A stretch of 8,028 nt of DNA from an uncultured Clostridium sp. (lineage in GTDB: Bacteria; Bacillota; Clostridia; Peptostreptococcales; Peptostreptococcaceae): contig UQCY01000085.1 of the NCBI GenBank assembly GCA_900539645.1, forward strand, positions 1 to 8,028, given 5' to 3'. The number at the start of each line of letters is the position of its first letter. Within the stretch, counting starts at the first letter, position 1. This document shows, in pieces, positions 1 to 6,855 of the stretch. A program made the position numbers and the translations under genes. The notes below the pieces were generated by a model. The model had not been told where the DNA came from, searched no databases, and was given only the letters and a program-made list of their open reading frames with translations.

Positions 1-81
1 ATAAGTTGTTAAATTTGGTATAATATAATATGGTATAAAATATTGAAATTATGCTCTGATTTTGTCATTTGATTGTGTTTT

Positions 82-110
82 TTGATTTTACGATTAAAAA
101 ATGATAAATT
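82..110 (+). promoter_or_regulatory. Candidate sigma-A-type promoter for the division operon
   Basis: TTGATT at 82-87 and TAAATT at 105-110 are separated by 17 bp and lie about 65 bp upstream of the yggS start. Each hexamer matches the consensus at four of six positions, so this is weak in a background this AT-rich. A second candidate is TATAAT at 19-24, preceded by TGG (16-18) as an extended -10 element; its -35 region would lie at or beyond the window edge. The sequence cannot decide between them. No coding gene is visible in 1-174. Confidence 0.35.
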
Positions 111-124
111 TAGATAGTTAAAAG

Positions 125-161
125 TATGATATAGATCATATATTTTTAAATTTTAAAAATA
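125..161. repeat. Two adjacent AT-rich palindromes in the yggS leader
   Basis: TATGAT (125-130) and ATCATA (135-140) form an inverted repeat around a 4-nt centre. Directly after it, TATTTTTAAA (141-150) and TTTAAAAATA (152-161) form a perfect inverted repeat around one central T. The second palindrome abuts the ribosome binding site AGGCGGTG (161-168). They could be an operator or an RNA hairpin affecting translation of yggS. AT-rich spacers produce such palindromes by chance, so function is unproven. Confidence 0.4.
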
Positions 162-174
162 GGCGGTGATTTAT

Positions 175-876
175 ATGGAAAATATTAGAGAAAATATTGA
201 AAGTATAAGAAAGAGAATAGCAGATGCAGCTAAGAGAGCTGGCAGAGATGCCGATGATATAAAGCTTATTGCAGTTACTAAGACTGTTGATGTTGATAAG
301 GTTGAGGAAGCTATAGCAGCAGATGCTTTAGATGCTGGAGAGAATAAGCCTCAGGAATTAGCGAGAAAGTATGAGGTTTTAGGAGATAAGATTAGATGGC
401 ATCAAATAGGATCATTACAGACAAATAAAGTTAAATATATAATAGACAAGGTTTGTATGATACATTCTTTAGATAGAGAAGGGCTTGCTGAGGAGATAGA
501 CAAGAGAGCTAATAAAATAGGTAGGGTGATTGATTGTCTTGTTCAGGTGAATATTTCTGGAGAAGAGAGTAAACACGGCATGTCTAGAGAAGAAGTAGAG
601 CCATTTGTTAGATTAGTAGCTGAAAAATATCCCAATATAAAGATAAAGGGACTTATGACAATGGCGCCATTTGACGCTGAGAGAGATGAGATAAGAAAAG
701 TATTCAGAGATCTTAAAGAGCTTTCTGATGAAATAAATAATATGAATATAGAAAATGTTGAGATGAAAGAGCTTTCTATGGGTATGACAAATGATTTTGA
801 AATAGCTGTAGAAGAGGGAGCTACAATGGTTAGAGTCGGAACTGCTATATTCGGAAAAAGAAATTACAACAAATAA
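175..876 (+). CDS. yggS: YggS/YlmE-family pyridoxal phosphate homeostasis protein
   Basis: The 233-residue protein belongs to the YggS/YlmE/PROSC family: single-domain TIM-barrel cytoplasmic proteins that bind pyridoxal 5'-phosphate and help balance B6 vitamers and amino/keto-acid pools. They resemble the N-terminal domain of alanine racemase but have no known catalytic activity. The PLP lysine is expected at K36 in IAVTK. Other family motifs are GENKPQE (55-61; GEN-x-x-QE in the family), HQIGSLQTNKVK (76-87), GLMTMAPF (159-166), LSMGMTNDF (200-208) and RVGTAIFG (220-227), which should form the phosphate-binding end. The frame is open from a GTG at 166, but ATG at 175 is preferred: AGGCGGTG (161-168) gives a 6-nt spacing and the ATG matches the family N-terminus. 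It is the first gene of the division cluster, 24 bp before sepF, as ylmE is in B. subtilis. Confidence 0.95.
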   Translation: MENIRENIESIRKRIADAAKRAGRDADDIKLIAVTKTVDVDKVEEAIAADALDAGENKPQELARKYEVLGDKIRWHQIGSLQTNKVKYIIDKVCMIHSLDREGLAEEIDKRANKIGRVIDCLVQVNISGEESKHGMSREEVEPFVRLVAEKYPNIKIKGLMTMAPFDAERDEIRKVFRDLKELSDEINNMNIENVEMKELSMGMTNDFEIAVEEGATMVRVGTAIFGKRNYNK

Positions 877-900
877 CAAAGTAAATTGGAGGACAGTAAC

Positions 901-1377
901 ATGGCAAAAATAATCGATAAAATGAAGAATATATTCAGTGATGATGACGATTTAGATTACGATGAATATGAAGGTGATGAATACGAATATGATGATGTAG
1001 AGGAAGAAGAGGAAGTTGAAGAAACTGAAGATTACAGTGCTCTACCATCTAATCCTAAAATAGGAAAAGTAATCGACTACCCAGCAGGAGGACATATGAA
1101 AGTTGTTATATATGCTCCTAAAATATACGACGAAGCAACTCAGATAGCAGATGCTTTAAAACAGAGAAAAACAGTAGTTGTAAACCTAGATGGAGTATCA
1201 TCTCCACAGGTTAAAAAATCTATATTCGACTTCTTAAATGGGGCAGTTTATGTATTAGATGGAGATATCCAGAAAGTTGCTGGATCAATATTCATACTTG
1301 CTCCAAATAATGTTGATATAGATGCCAGTGTGAAAAAAGAACTAGAAAGTAGAGCGCTTTTCCCTTGGCAGAAATAA
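901..1377 (+). CDS. sepF: Cell division protein SepF
   Basis: SepF binds the FtsZ C-terminal tail, bundles FtsZ filaments and tethers the Z-ring to the membrane. The 158-residue product has the usual three parts. Residues 1-12 (MAKIIDKMKNIF) form a short amphipathic helix expected to bind membrane. Residues 14-44 are an extremely acidic Asp/Glu/Tyr linker. Residues about 64-140 are the SepF (DUF552) fold, with VVNLDGVSSPQVKKSIFDF and LNGAVYVLDGDIQKVAGSIF closely matching the family; G114 sits in the conserved FL-x-G-x-VY turn needed for dimer contacts. ATG at 901 is chosen over the in-frame TTG at 886 because GGAGG at 888-892 is the ribosome binding site and the amphipathic helix begins at this Met. 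Tandem stops TAA TAA (1375-1380) end the gene, 16 bp before yggT. Confidence 0.97.
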   Translation: MAKIIDKMKNIFSDDDDLDYDEYEGDEYEYDDVEEEEEVEETEDYSALPSNPKIGKVIDYPAGGHMKVVIYAPKIYDEATQIADALKQRKTVVVNLDGVSSPQVKKSIFDFLNGAVYVLDGDIQKVAGSIFILAPNNVDIDASVKKELESRALFPWQK

Positions 1378-1393
1378 TAACAAAATAATATAG

Positions 1394-1660
1394 ATGAAAG
1401 TGGGAATGCTAATGCATACATTAAGGATAGCTATAGCCTATCTTCTTGATATAATTTCATGGATAATAGTGGTTAAAAGCTTATTTACATGGGTTCCATC
1501 TCTTATGGAAACAAAGTTATATCAGATAATGGACGAAATAACAGAGCCAATAGAAGGACCTATAAGAAGAATACTTTATAAAAATTACTCTGGTCCTGTA
1601 GATTTTTCGCCTGTTATAGCGATAATAATACTGATATTCTTGAAAGGACTAGTTTTATAG
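1394..1660 (+). CDS. yggT: YggT/YlmG-family small membrane protein
   Basis: This protein of up to 88 residues has two hydrophobic segments (about residues 10-30 and 70-88) flanking a polar loop. The loop carries the family signature EPIEGPIRRIL (51-61), which resembles the EP-x-x-x-PIRR motif of YggT/YlmG proteins. Family members sit in the cytoplasmic or thylakoid membrane and are linked to division-site or nucleoid/plastid organisation; the biochemical role is not settled. The start is uncertain. ATG 1394 has no clear ribosome binding site, whereas ATG 1412 (82 residues) has the weak GTGGGA (1400-1405) 6 nt upstream and begins just before the first membrane segment. The stop lies 1 bp before ylmH, indicating translational coupling. 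Confidence 0.9.
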   Translation: MKVGMLMHTLRIAIAYLLDIISWIIVVKSLFTWVPSLMETKLYQIMDEITEPIEGPIRRILYKNYSGPVDFSPVIAIIILIFLKGLVL

Positions 1661-1661
1661 G

Positions 1662-2447
1662 ATGGACAAGATAAGACTTACTAACCACATAAAGGATATA
1701 GAATTAAAGAACAAGATGTTCAAATTGATAGATAAAGCTAATACCTGTCTAAAGAATTATGAAGCAAAAAGTACTGAATTTATGAATCCATTTGAGATAA
1801 AGAATGCTATGGATATAATTAATTCAGAGTCTGATTTGGAGTATCATTCTGATGGAGGATATGAAGGTGCGGAGAGAAGTGTGCTATCTATATACCCATT
1901 TTATATGGAGTATGAGGATATTGAGCAGCCTATAAAATTCATACAGATTGATGGAAATTTCAAATTTAGAAGTGTATCTCATAAAGATTATTTGGGTTCT
2001 ATTTTAGGGCTTGGAATAAAGAGAGAAAAGATAGGTGATATATTAATTCACGAAGATTTTTGTCAGGTTGTAGTTAGCAGCGATATATGTGATTATATTG
2101 TTATGAACCTCACAAAAGTTGCTACAAATTCTGTAAAAGTAAAGGAAATAAATCGAGAAGAATTAAAGACTTCAGAAAAGAAATACAAAGATATCTCGTT
2201 TACAGTATCTTCAGATAGACTAGATTGTGTAATAAGTGGAATATACAATATTTCTAGACAGGAAAGTCTAAAGTACATAAATGCGGAGAGAGTCCATTTG
2301 AATTATGAAAAGATAACATCTGCATCAAAGACGGTATCTTCAGGAGATCTTATTTCAGTAAGGGGAAAAGGAAGATCTGAAGTTGTTGAAATAGGCAGGG
2401 AGACCAGAAAAGGAAGAACTAGAGTAAAAGCTAGAATAATATTATAG
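1662..2447 (+). CDS. ylmH: YlmH, S4-domain RNA-binding protein
   Basis: The 261 residues are close to the usual length of YlmH. The N-terminal two thirds form the YlmH-specific region, including a stretch resembling the family core around residues 110-150 (LGSILGLGIKREKIGDILI, then a VVVSSDICDYIV segment). The C-terminus from about residue 185 is an S4 RNA-binding domain: DCVISGIYNISRQESLKYI is its helix-turn region, and SGDLISVRGKGRSEV its closing strands, followed by a basic tail. YlmH homologues bind ribosomes or rRNA, and work in B. subtilis connects YlmH with ribosome-associated quality control of stalled large subunits. The ATG overlaps nothing but follows the yggT stop by 1 bp. AAAGGA at 1643-1648 is a distant ribosome binding site, so coupling with yggT is likely. 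Confidence 0.93.
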   Translation: MDKIRLTNHIKDIELKNKMFKLIDKANTCLKNYEAKSTEFMNPFEIKNAMDIINSESDLEYHSDGGYEGAERSVLSIYPFYMEYEDIEQPIKFIQIDGNFKFRSVSHKDYLGSILGLGIKREKIGDILIHEDFCQVVVSSDICDYIVMNLTKVATNSVKVKEINREELKTSEKKYKDISFTVSSDRLDCVISGIYNISRQESLKYINAERVHLNYEKITSASKTVSSGDLISVRGKGRSEVVEIGRETRKGRTRVKARIIL

Positions 2448-2461
2448 TTGAGGAGAAGATA

Positions 2462-3076
2462 ATGATAACACCACAGGAGATAGAAGAAAAAGTTTTTAAA
2501 AAATCTATGAGAGGATTCAACTGTGAAGAAGTTGATGAATTTTTAGATGATTTAAGAGTAGATTATGAAAATCTTATAAGAGAAAATGAATCTCTTAAAG
2601 AGAGAGTTAGAATGTACAGCGAGCAGTTAAATAAATACACAAACATAGAGGATACTTTAAAAGAAACTCTTATAACAGCTCAGACAGCTGCAGAAGATAC
2701 TACATCTGCTGCAAATAAAAAAGCTAGAATAATAGTAGAAGAAGCTGAATTTATGGGAAAACAGAAAATAGACGAAGCTACAAGCAGAGTTATCGAAATC
2801 AGAAAAGAATACGATAATCTTACTGCTGAATTTAAGATGTTCAAAAATAAATTCAAATCACTTCTAGAAAGCGAAATAAAAAATATAGACGAAATATGCT
2901 CTAATATAGATACTGGACTTGCAAGTCAGTATGAATGGAGAACTGCTATGGATAGTTATGAAGATGAAAGATTTGATATAGATGATACTTTTGGCGCAAC
3001 TGGAGCAATGGATGATGAAGAAGAATATCATTCTGATGAGGAACGAACTTCTCCAGAAGACATATTCAATCTATAA
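2462..3076 (+). CDS. divIVA: Cell division/polarity protein DivIVA
   Basis: DivIVA recognises negatively curved membrane at septa and poles and recruits division, chromosome-anchoring or wall-growth partners. The 204-residue protein starts with the typical membrane-binding domain (1-50): ITPQEIEEKVFKK, then SMRGFNCEEVDEFLDDL, then DYENLIRENESLKERV leading into coiled coil. Residues about 28-150 are heptad-rich and almost proline-free. The last 35 residues are strongly acidic. The B. subtilis Phe17-Arg18 membrane pair corresponds to Met16-Arg17 here, so the basic residue is kept and the aromatic one is replaced by another hydrophobic residue. GAGGAG (2450-2455) lies 6 nt before the ATG, and the gene begins 14 bp after ylmH. 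No strong terminator follows, so transcripts may read into the ileS leader. Confidence 0.95.
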   Translation: MITPQEIEEKVFKKSMRGFNCEEVDEFLDDLRVDYENLIRENESLKERVRMYSEQLNKYTNIEDTLKETLITAQTAAEDTTSAANKKARIIVEEAEFMGKQKIDEATSRVIEIRKEYDNLTAEFKMFKNKFKSLLESEIKNIDEICSNIDTGLASQYEWRTAMDSYEDERFDIDDTFGATGAMDDEEEYHSDEERTSPEDIFNL

Positions 3077-3080
3077 AAAA

Positions 3081-3124
3081 ATATTATAAATAATATTGAA
3101 TTTAGAGATAATATAGAATTATCT
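3081..3124 (+). other. Two weak AT-rich hairpins after divIVA
   Basis: ATATTA/TAATAT (3081-3086 and 3091-3096, 4-nt loop) and AGATAAT/ATTATCT (3106-3112 and 3118-3124, 5-nt loop) can pair. Neither contains enough G+C, and the downstream sequence is A-rich, not T-rich. They do not look like an efficient intrinsic terminator, though they could be an RNA-processing or 3'-end site of the division operon. Confidence 0.3.
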
Positions 3125-3145
3125 GAAAAAAATAAAAAATAACTA

Positions 3146-3174
3146 TTGACTAAAATTAGTTTTTGGTATAAACT
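3146..3174 (+). promoter_or_regulatory. Promoter candidate for the ileS T-box transcript
   Basis: TTGACT at 3146-3151 matches five of six bases of the -35 consensus. The -10 element is either TATAAA (3167-3172, 15-bp spacer, five of six matches) or the overlapping TAAACT (3169-3174, 17-bp spacer). It lies about 20 bp before the base of T-box Stem I, the expected place for an independent ileS promoter. Confidence 0.65.
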
Positions 3175-3184
3175 TTCAAAGTAT

Positions 3185-3475
3185 AGAAAACAAAATCTTT
3201 AAAGGCTATGATGAAGACAGTAGACTCATGATTTTATTTTTACAGAGAACCGGATTAGCTGAGAACCGGCAAAATATACTGAGTTGAATATCACTTCGGA
3301 GCTGAAGGCTGAAAGATTTATCCTATTTGGATTTATCAAATAAGTTATTCCGGTAATGTGCCGTTATACAGTAGAGTGTCGTATAGATAATTTTTAAATT
3401 TATCTATGCGGAATTAGGGTGGTAACGCGAGCAACTCGTCCCTTTGTGTATGCAAAGGCGACGAGTTTTTTTTAT
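3185..3475 (+). promoter_or_regulatory. Isoleucine T-box riboswitch controlling ileS
   Basis: This leader binds tRNA-Ile; uncharged tRNA stabilises an antiterminator and lets transcription reach ileS. Stem I is closed by AAATCTTT (3193-3200) with AAAGATTT (3312-3319). Its proximal strand carries ATGATGAAGA, of the GA-rich type expected next to the Stem I base. The specifier loop reads GAAT-ATC-AC, so the specifier is ATC (3290-3292), matching tRNA-Ile with anticodon GAU. A Stem III candidate is TATTTG/CAAATA around 3324-3342, and a further helix pairs 3383-3390 with 3400-3407. The T-box sequence AGGGTGGTAACGCG starts at 3416; the base after TGG is T, which would pair with A73 of tRNA-Ile. AGGG (3416-3419) can pair with CCCT (3440-3443) in the antiterminator, competing with the terminator listed separately. 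Confidence 0.96.
3433..3473 (+). terminator. T-box intrinsic terminator/attenuator
   Basis: AACTCGTC (3433-3440) pairs with GACGAGTT (3460-3467), and CCTTTG (3441-3446) pairs with CAAAGG (3453-3458), with C3459 bulged and a 6-nt loop. The stem runs into a tract of eight T (3466-3473). Its 5' strand includes bases needed for the antiterminator, so the two structures are mutually exclusive, as in standard transcriptional T-boxes. Confidence 0.95.
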
Positions 3476-3546
3476 TTGAAAAACTTATTTTGGAAAACTT
3501 GAGCAATTAAAGATAAAGAATAATTAGAGGAAAGGGTGAATTAATA

Positions 3547-6500
3547 ATGGCGAACTTTAAACCATTAGTAGACACTTCTGTTAAAGAAGCAGAAGCAAAA
3601 GTATTTGATTACTGGCAGGACATCGATATACTAGAAAGAACTTTAGAAAAAGGTCAGAACGATCCAAGTTTCGTATTCTTTGAAGGACCTCCAACAGCAA
3701 ATGGAAACCCTGGTATACACCACGTTGTTGCCAGAACATTAAAAGACTGGGTATGTAGATATAAAACAATGTCTGGATACCAGGTAAAAAGAAAAGCTGG
3801 TTGGGATACTCATGGTCTTCCAGTAGAAATACAGGTAGAAAAAGAATTAGGATTATCTGATAAACAGGAAATAGAAGATTACGGAATAGCAGAATTCTGT
3901 GATAAATGTAGAGAATCAGTATTCTCTTTTGAAAAACAGTGGAGAAACATGACGGAAAGAATGGCTTATGAAGTTGACCTTGATAACCCATACATAACAT
4001 TAGACAACAACTACATAGAATCTGTTTGGTGGATATTAAATAAATTCAACAAAGAAGGATATATGTATGAAGGACATAAAATACTTCCTTACTGCCCAAG
4101 ATGTGGAACTGGTCTTGCATCACACGAGGTTGCACAGGGATATAAAGAAGTAAAAACTAATACATTAGTAGCTAAATTCAAAAAAGCTGGAACTGAAAAT
4201 GAATACTTCTTAGCATGGACAACTACTCCATGGACATTACCATCAAACGTATCATTAACAGTAAATCCAGAAGTTACTTATGTAAAAGTTAAACCAGCTG
4301 ATGTAGATGAATACTACTACTTAGGCGAACCATTACTTGAAAAAGTAATGAAAGATAGAGAATACGAAGTTGTTGAAAAAATTACTGGTAAAGATTTAGA
4401 ATATGTTGAATACGAACAGTTATTAGACTTCGTAAAACCTGATAAAAAAGCTTTCTTCATAACTTGCGCTGATTACGTAACTACTGAAGACGGTACAGGT
4501 ATAGTACATACTGCTCCAGCATTTGGGGAAGACGACTACAACTGTGGTAAAAAATATGGTTTACCAGTACTTCAGCCAGTTGATGAAAGAGGAGAATTTA
4601 CTGCAACTCCATGGAAAGGTAAATTCGTAATGGAAGAAGGACTAGATGTTGAAATAATAAAATATCTAGCTAAAGAAAATAAATTATTCAGCAAAGAAAA
4701 AGTTGTTCACAACTATCCTCACTGCTGGAGATGTCAGACTCCACTTGTTTACTATGCTAAACCAAGTTGGTACATAGAAATGACTAAATTAAAAGACCAG
4801 TTAATAGCTAACAACAACACTGTAAACTGGTATCCAGAATTCGTTGGTCAGGGAAGATTTGGTAACTGGCTAGAAGAATTAAAAGACTGGGCAATATCAA
4901 GAAGTAGATATTGGGGAACTCCTCTTCCAATGTGGAGATGTGAATGTGGAAATACAGAATCTGTAGGATCAAGACAGGAATTAGCTGATATGGCTGTTGA
5001 AGAAATAGATCCAGCAACTGTAGAACTACACAGACCATATGTAGATGAAATACATCTAAAATGTCCAAAATGTGGTAAACCAATGACTAGAGTAAAAGAC
5101 GTTATAGACTGCTGGTTCGATTCAGGATCAATGCCATTTGCTCAGCATCATTACCCATTTGAAAATAAAGAAAACTTTGATCAGTTATTCCCAGCAGATT
5201 ACATCTGTGAAGGTATAGACCAGACAAGAGGATGGTTCTACTCATTATTAGCAATATCAACATTTGTAATGGGTAAAGCACCATACAAAAACGTACTAGT
5301 TAACGACCTTGTTCTTGATAAAGACGGTAAGAAAATGTCTAAATCAAGAGGAAATACTGTTAACCCATTTGAATTATTCGACAAATATGGAGCCGATGCT
5401 TTAAGATGGTACTTATTATACGTATCTCCACCATGGACTCCAATAAGATTCGACGAAGAAGGATTAAAAGAAGTTCAGTCTAAATTCGTAGGAACAATGA
5501 AGAACGTATACAACTTCTTCACTCTATACGCTAATACTGACAATATAAATCCTGGTGATTTCTTCGTTGAATACAAAGATAGATCAGAATTAGATAGATG
5601 GATACTTTCTAAATTCAACAACTTAAAAGCTGAAATAGAAGAAAACCTAGAAATATTCGAAGTTAACAAAACTATAAGAAGAATACAGGAATTCATAAAT
5701 GACGATTTATCTAACTGGTATATAAGAAGATCTAGAAGAAGATTCTGGGAACCAGAATTAACTGAAGATAAAAAAGCAGTTTACAACACTACTTATGAAT
5801 TATTAACTGAATTATGTAGAGTTGTAGCTCCATTTGCTCCTTACTTATCAGAAGAAATGTACAGAAACTTAACTGGAGAAGAATCAGTTCATCTAGCTTC
5901 TTATCCAAGATGCAACAAAGAGCTTCTTGATGAAAAACTAGAAGAAAAAATGGACTTAGTTAAAAACTTAGTTACTCTAGGAAGAGCTTCAAGAGAAAAC
6001 GCTAGAATAAAAGTTCGTCAGCCATTAAAAGAAGTATTAATAGATGGAAAATACGAATCTGTTATAGCTGACTTAGTTGACATAATAAAAGAAGAATTAA
6101 ATGTTAAAGAAGTTGTATTCGCTAAAGATTTAAGTGAATACATGAACTACAGCTTAAAACCTAACTTCAGAGAAGTTGGTTCAGTATTAGGTAAAAAAGT
6201 AAATGCATTTGGTAAAGCTTTAGCAGCATTAGATGCACATGATACTGTAACTAAACTTGAAAACGGTGAAAAAGTAGTAGTCAACCTTGATGGAGAAGAC
6301 TTCGAATTTGGTGAAGAATATGTTCTTGTAAACATATCAGCTAAAGAAGGATTCAACGTATCTATGCAGAACAACGTATTCGTTCTTCTTGACACAGAAT
6401 TAAACGAAGACTTAATAAACGAAGGATTTGCTAGAGAATTCATATCTAAAGTACAGCAGTTAAGAAAAGCTGCAAACTTTGAAGTTCTAGACAACATAGT

Positions 6501-6666
6501 AATAGACTACTGCTCAGATGATGAAGTAGCTAAAGCGGTTGCTGAATTTGAAGACTACATCAAATCAGAAACTCTAGCTGTTGAATTAAACAGAGTAGAA
6601 GATGCTAGCTTAGAACAGCACAACTTAAACGACCATATGACAGGAATAAAAGTAACTAGAAAATAA
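3547..6666 (+). CDS. ileS: Isoleucyl-tRNA synthetase, IleRS2 type with GIHH signature
   Basis: This class Ia synthetase attaches isoleucine to tRNA-Ile in the cytoplasm. The 1039-residue length and the PPTANGNPGIHHV segment fit the eukaryote-like IleRS2 group. The HIGH-equivalent motif is G56-I-H-H59, with the first and third positions of H-x-G-H exchanged. The CP1 editing domain has WTTTPWTLP (from W224) and GTGIVHTAPAFGEDDY (316-331), so hydrolytic proofreading should be intact. Zinc-type cysteine pairs are C183/C186, C393/C396, C465/C467 and C506/C509. The KMSKS loop is at 596-600. The rest is the anticodon-binding region and long IleRS2 C-terminal extension. GAGGAAAGGGTG (3527-3538) is the ribosome binding site, 8 nt before ATG. 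Transcription is controlled by the upstream T-box, and the position after divIVA is as in B. subtilis. All 23 Gln codons are CAG. Confidence 0.98.
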   Translation: MANFKPLVDTSVKEAEAKVFDYWQDIDILERTLEKGQNDPSFVFFEGPPTANGNPGIHHVVARTLKDWVCRYKTMSGYQVKRKAGWDTHGLPVEIQVEKELGLSDKQEIEDYGIAEFCDKCRESVFSFEKQWRNMTERMAYEVDLDNPYITLDNNYIESVWWILNKFNKEGYMYEGHKILPYCPRCGTGLASHEVAQGYKEVKTNTLVAKFKKAGTENEYFLAWTTTPWTLPSNVSLTVNPEVTYVKVKPADVDEYYYLGEPLLEKVMKDREYEVVEKITGKDLEYVEYEQLLDFVKPDKKAFFITCADYVTTEDGTGIVHTAPAFGEDDYNCGKKYGLPVLQPVDERGEFTATPWKGKFVMEEGLDVEIIKYLAKENKLFSKEKVVHNYPHCWRCQTPLVYYAKPSWYIEMTKLKDQLIANNNTVNWYPEFVGQGRFGNWLEELKDWAISRSRYWGTPLPMWRCECGNTESVGSRQELADMAVEEIDPATVELHRPYVDEIHLKCPKCGKPMTRVKDVIDCWFDSGSMPFAQHHYPFENKENFDQLFPADYICEGIDQTRGWFYSLLAISTFVMGKAPYKNVLVNDLVLDKDGKKMSKSRGNTVNPFELFDKYGADALRWYLLYVSPPWTPIRFDEEGLKEVQSKFVGTMKNVYNFFTLYANTDNINPGDFFVEYKDRSELDRWILSKFNNLKAEIEENLEIFEVNKTIRRIQEFINDDLSNWYIRRSRRRFWEPELTEDKKAVYNTTYELLTELCRVVAPFAPYLSEEMYRNLTGEESVHLASYPRCNKELLDEKLEEKMDLVKNLVTLGRASRENARIKVRQPLKEVLIDGKYESVIADLVDIIKEELNVKEVVFAKDLSEYMNYSLKPNFREVGSVLGKKVNAFGKALAALDAHDTVTKLENGEKVVVNLDGEDFEFGEEYVLVNISAKEGFNVSMQNNVFVLLDTELNEDLINEGFAREFISKVQQLRKAANFEVLDNIVIDYCSDDEVAKAVAEFEDYIKSETLAVELNRVEDASLEQHNLNDHMTGIKVTRK

Positions 6667-6713
6667 TTTCTAATTAGCTTAGATGTCATAAGGACTAGAA
6701 AATTAATAAAAAA

Positions 6714-6724
6714 TATAATATAAT
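6714..6724 (+). promoter_or_regulatory. Overlapping -10-like boxes before the transporter
   Basis: Two overlapping TATAAT hexamers (6714-6719 and 6719-6724) lie between ileS and the transporter. No convincing -35 hexamer is found 16-18 bp upstream. A transcript starting here would cross the 6744-6776 hairpin before reaching the transporter gene. This is a weak candidate; the rest of 6777-6843 shows no better promoter. Confidence 0.25.
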
Positions 6725-6743
6725 GATAATGTTATATCAACTA

Positions 6744-6776
6744 AAAGAAGTGTTTCGGATTCCGGAGCACTTCTTT
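6744..6776 (+). terminator. Hairpin terminator candidate after ileS
   Basis: AAAGAAGTG (6744-6752) pairs with CACTTCTTT (6768-6776). The pairing continues inward through TTTCGG/CCGGAG with G-U pairs to a 3-nt loop, giving a stem of about 15 bp some 80 bp after the ileS stop. The T-rich tract is short and is part of the stem itself, so termination may be partial. The mirror-image A-rich 5' side would also suit a minus-strand terminator. Because it precedes the transporter, it could instead act as an attenuator for that gene. Confidence 0.65.
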
Positions 6777-6855
6777 AATGCGCAAAATTAATGTTTAGAG
6801 AGAAAATATTTTGAAATCAAATCAAAAAGGGAGAAAATTTAATAGGAGGTAAGAT

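Noticed and set aside
166..174. GTG start at 166 giving a longer YggS.
   Set aside because: The GTG is part of the ribosome binding site AGGCGGTG, and the ATG at 175 has the right spacing and the family-like N-terminus.
613..879. Minus-strand open frames overlapping yggS (also within ylmH at 2093-2278 and the transporter at 7011-7274).
   Set aside because: Their translations are low-complexity and hydrophobic, as expected from the complement of AT-rich genes, and each overlaps a well-supported gene.
3581..4000. Minus-strand open frames inside ileS (also near 4808-5083, 5102-5284, 5475-5696 and 6147-6497).
   Set aside because: They lie antisense to a clearly recognised gene, show no protein-family features and lack ribosome binding sites; they are shadows of the ileS codon pattern.
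6723..6791. Small open frame of 22 codons (begins MIMLYQLKEVF) between ileS and the transporter.
   Set aside because: It has no ribosome binding site, contains the whole hairpin 6744-6776, and uses rare codons such as CGG and CCG that come from the stem sequence. It looks like a chance frame.
6811..6840. TTGAAA at 6811-6816 as a -35 box for the transporter.
   Set aside because: The -10 position 17 bp downstream reads AAAATT and would place the transcription start at or beyond the ribosome binding site.
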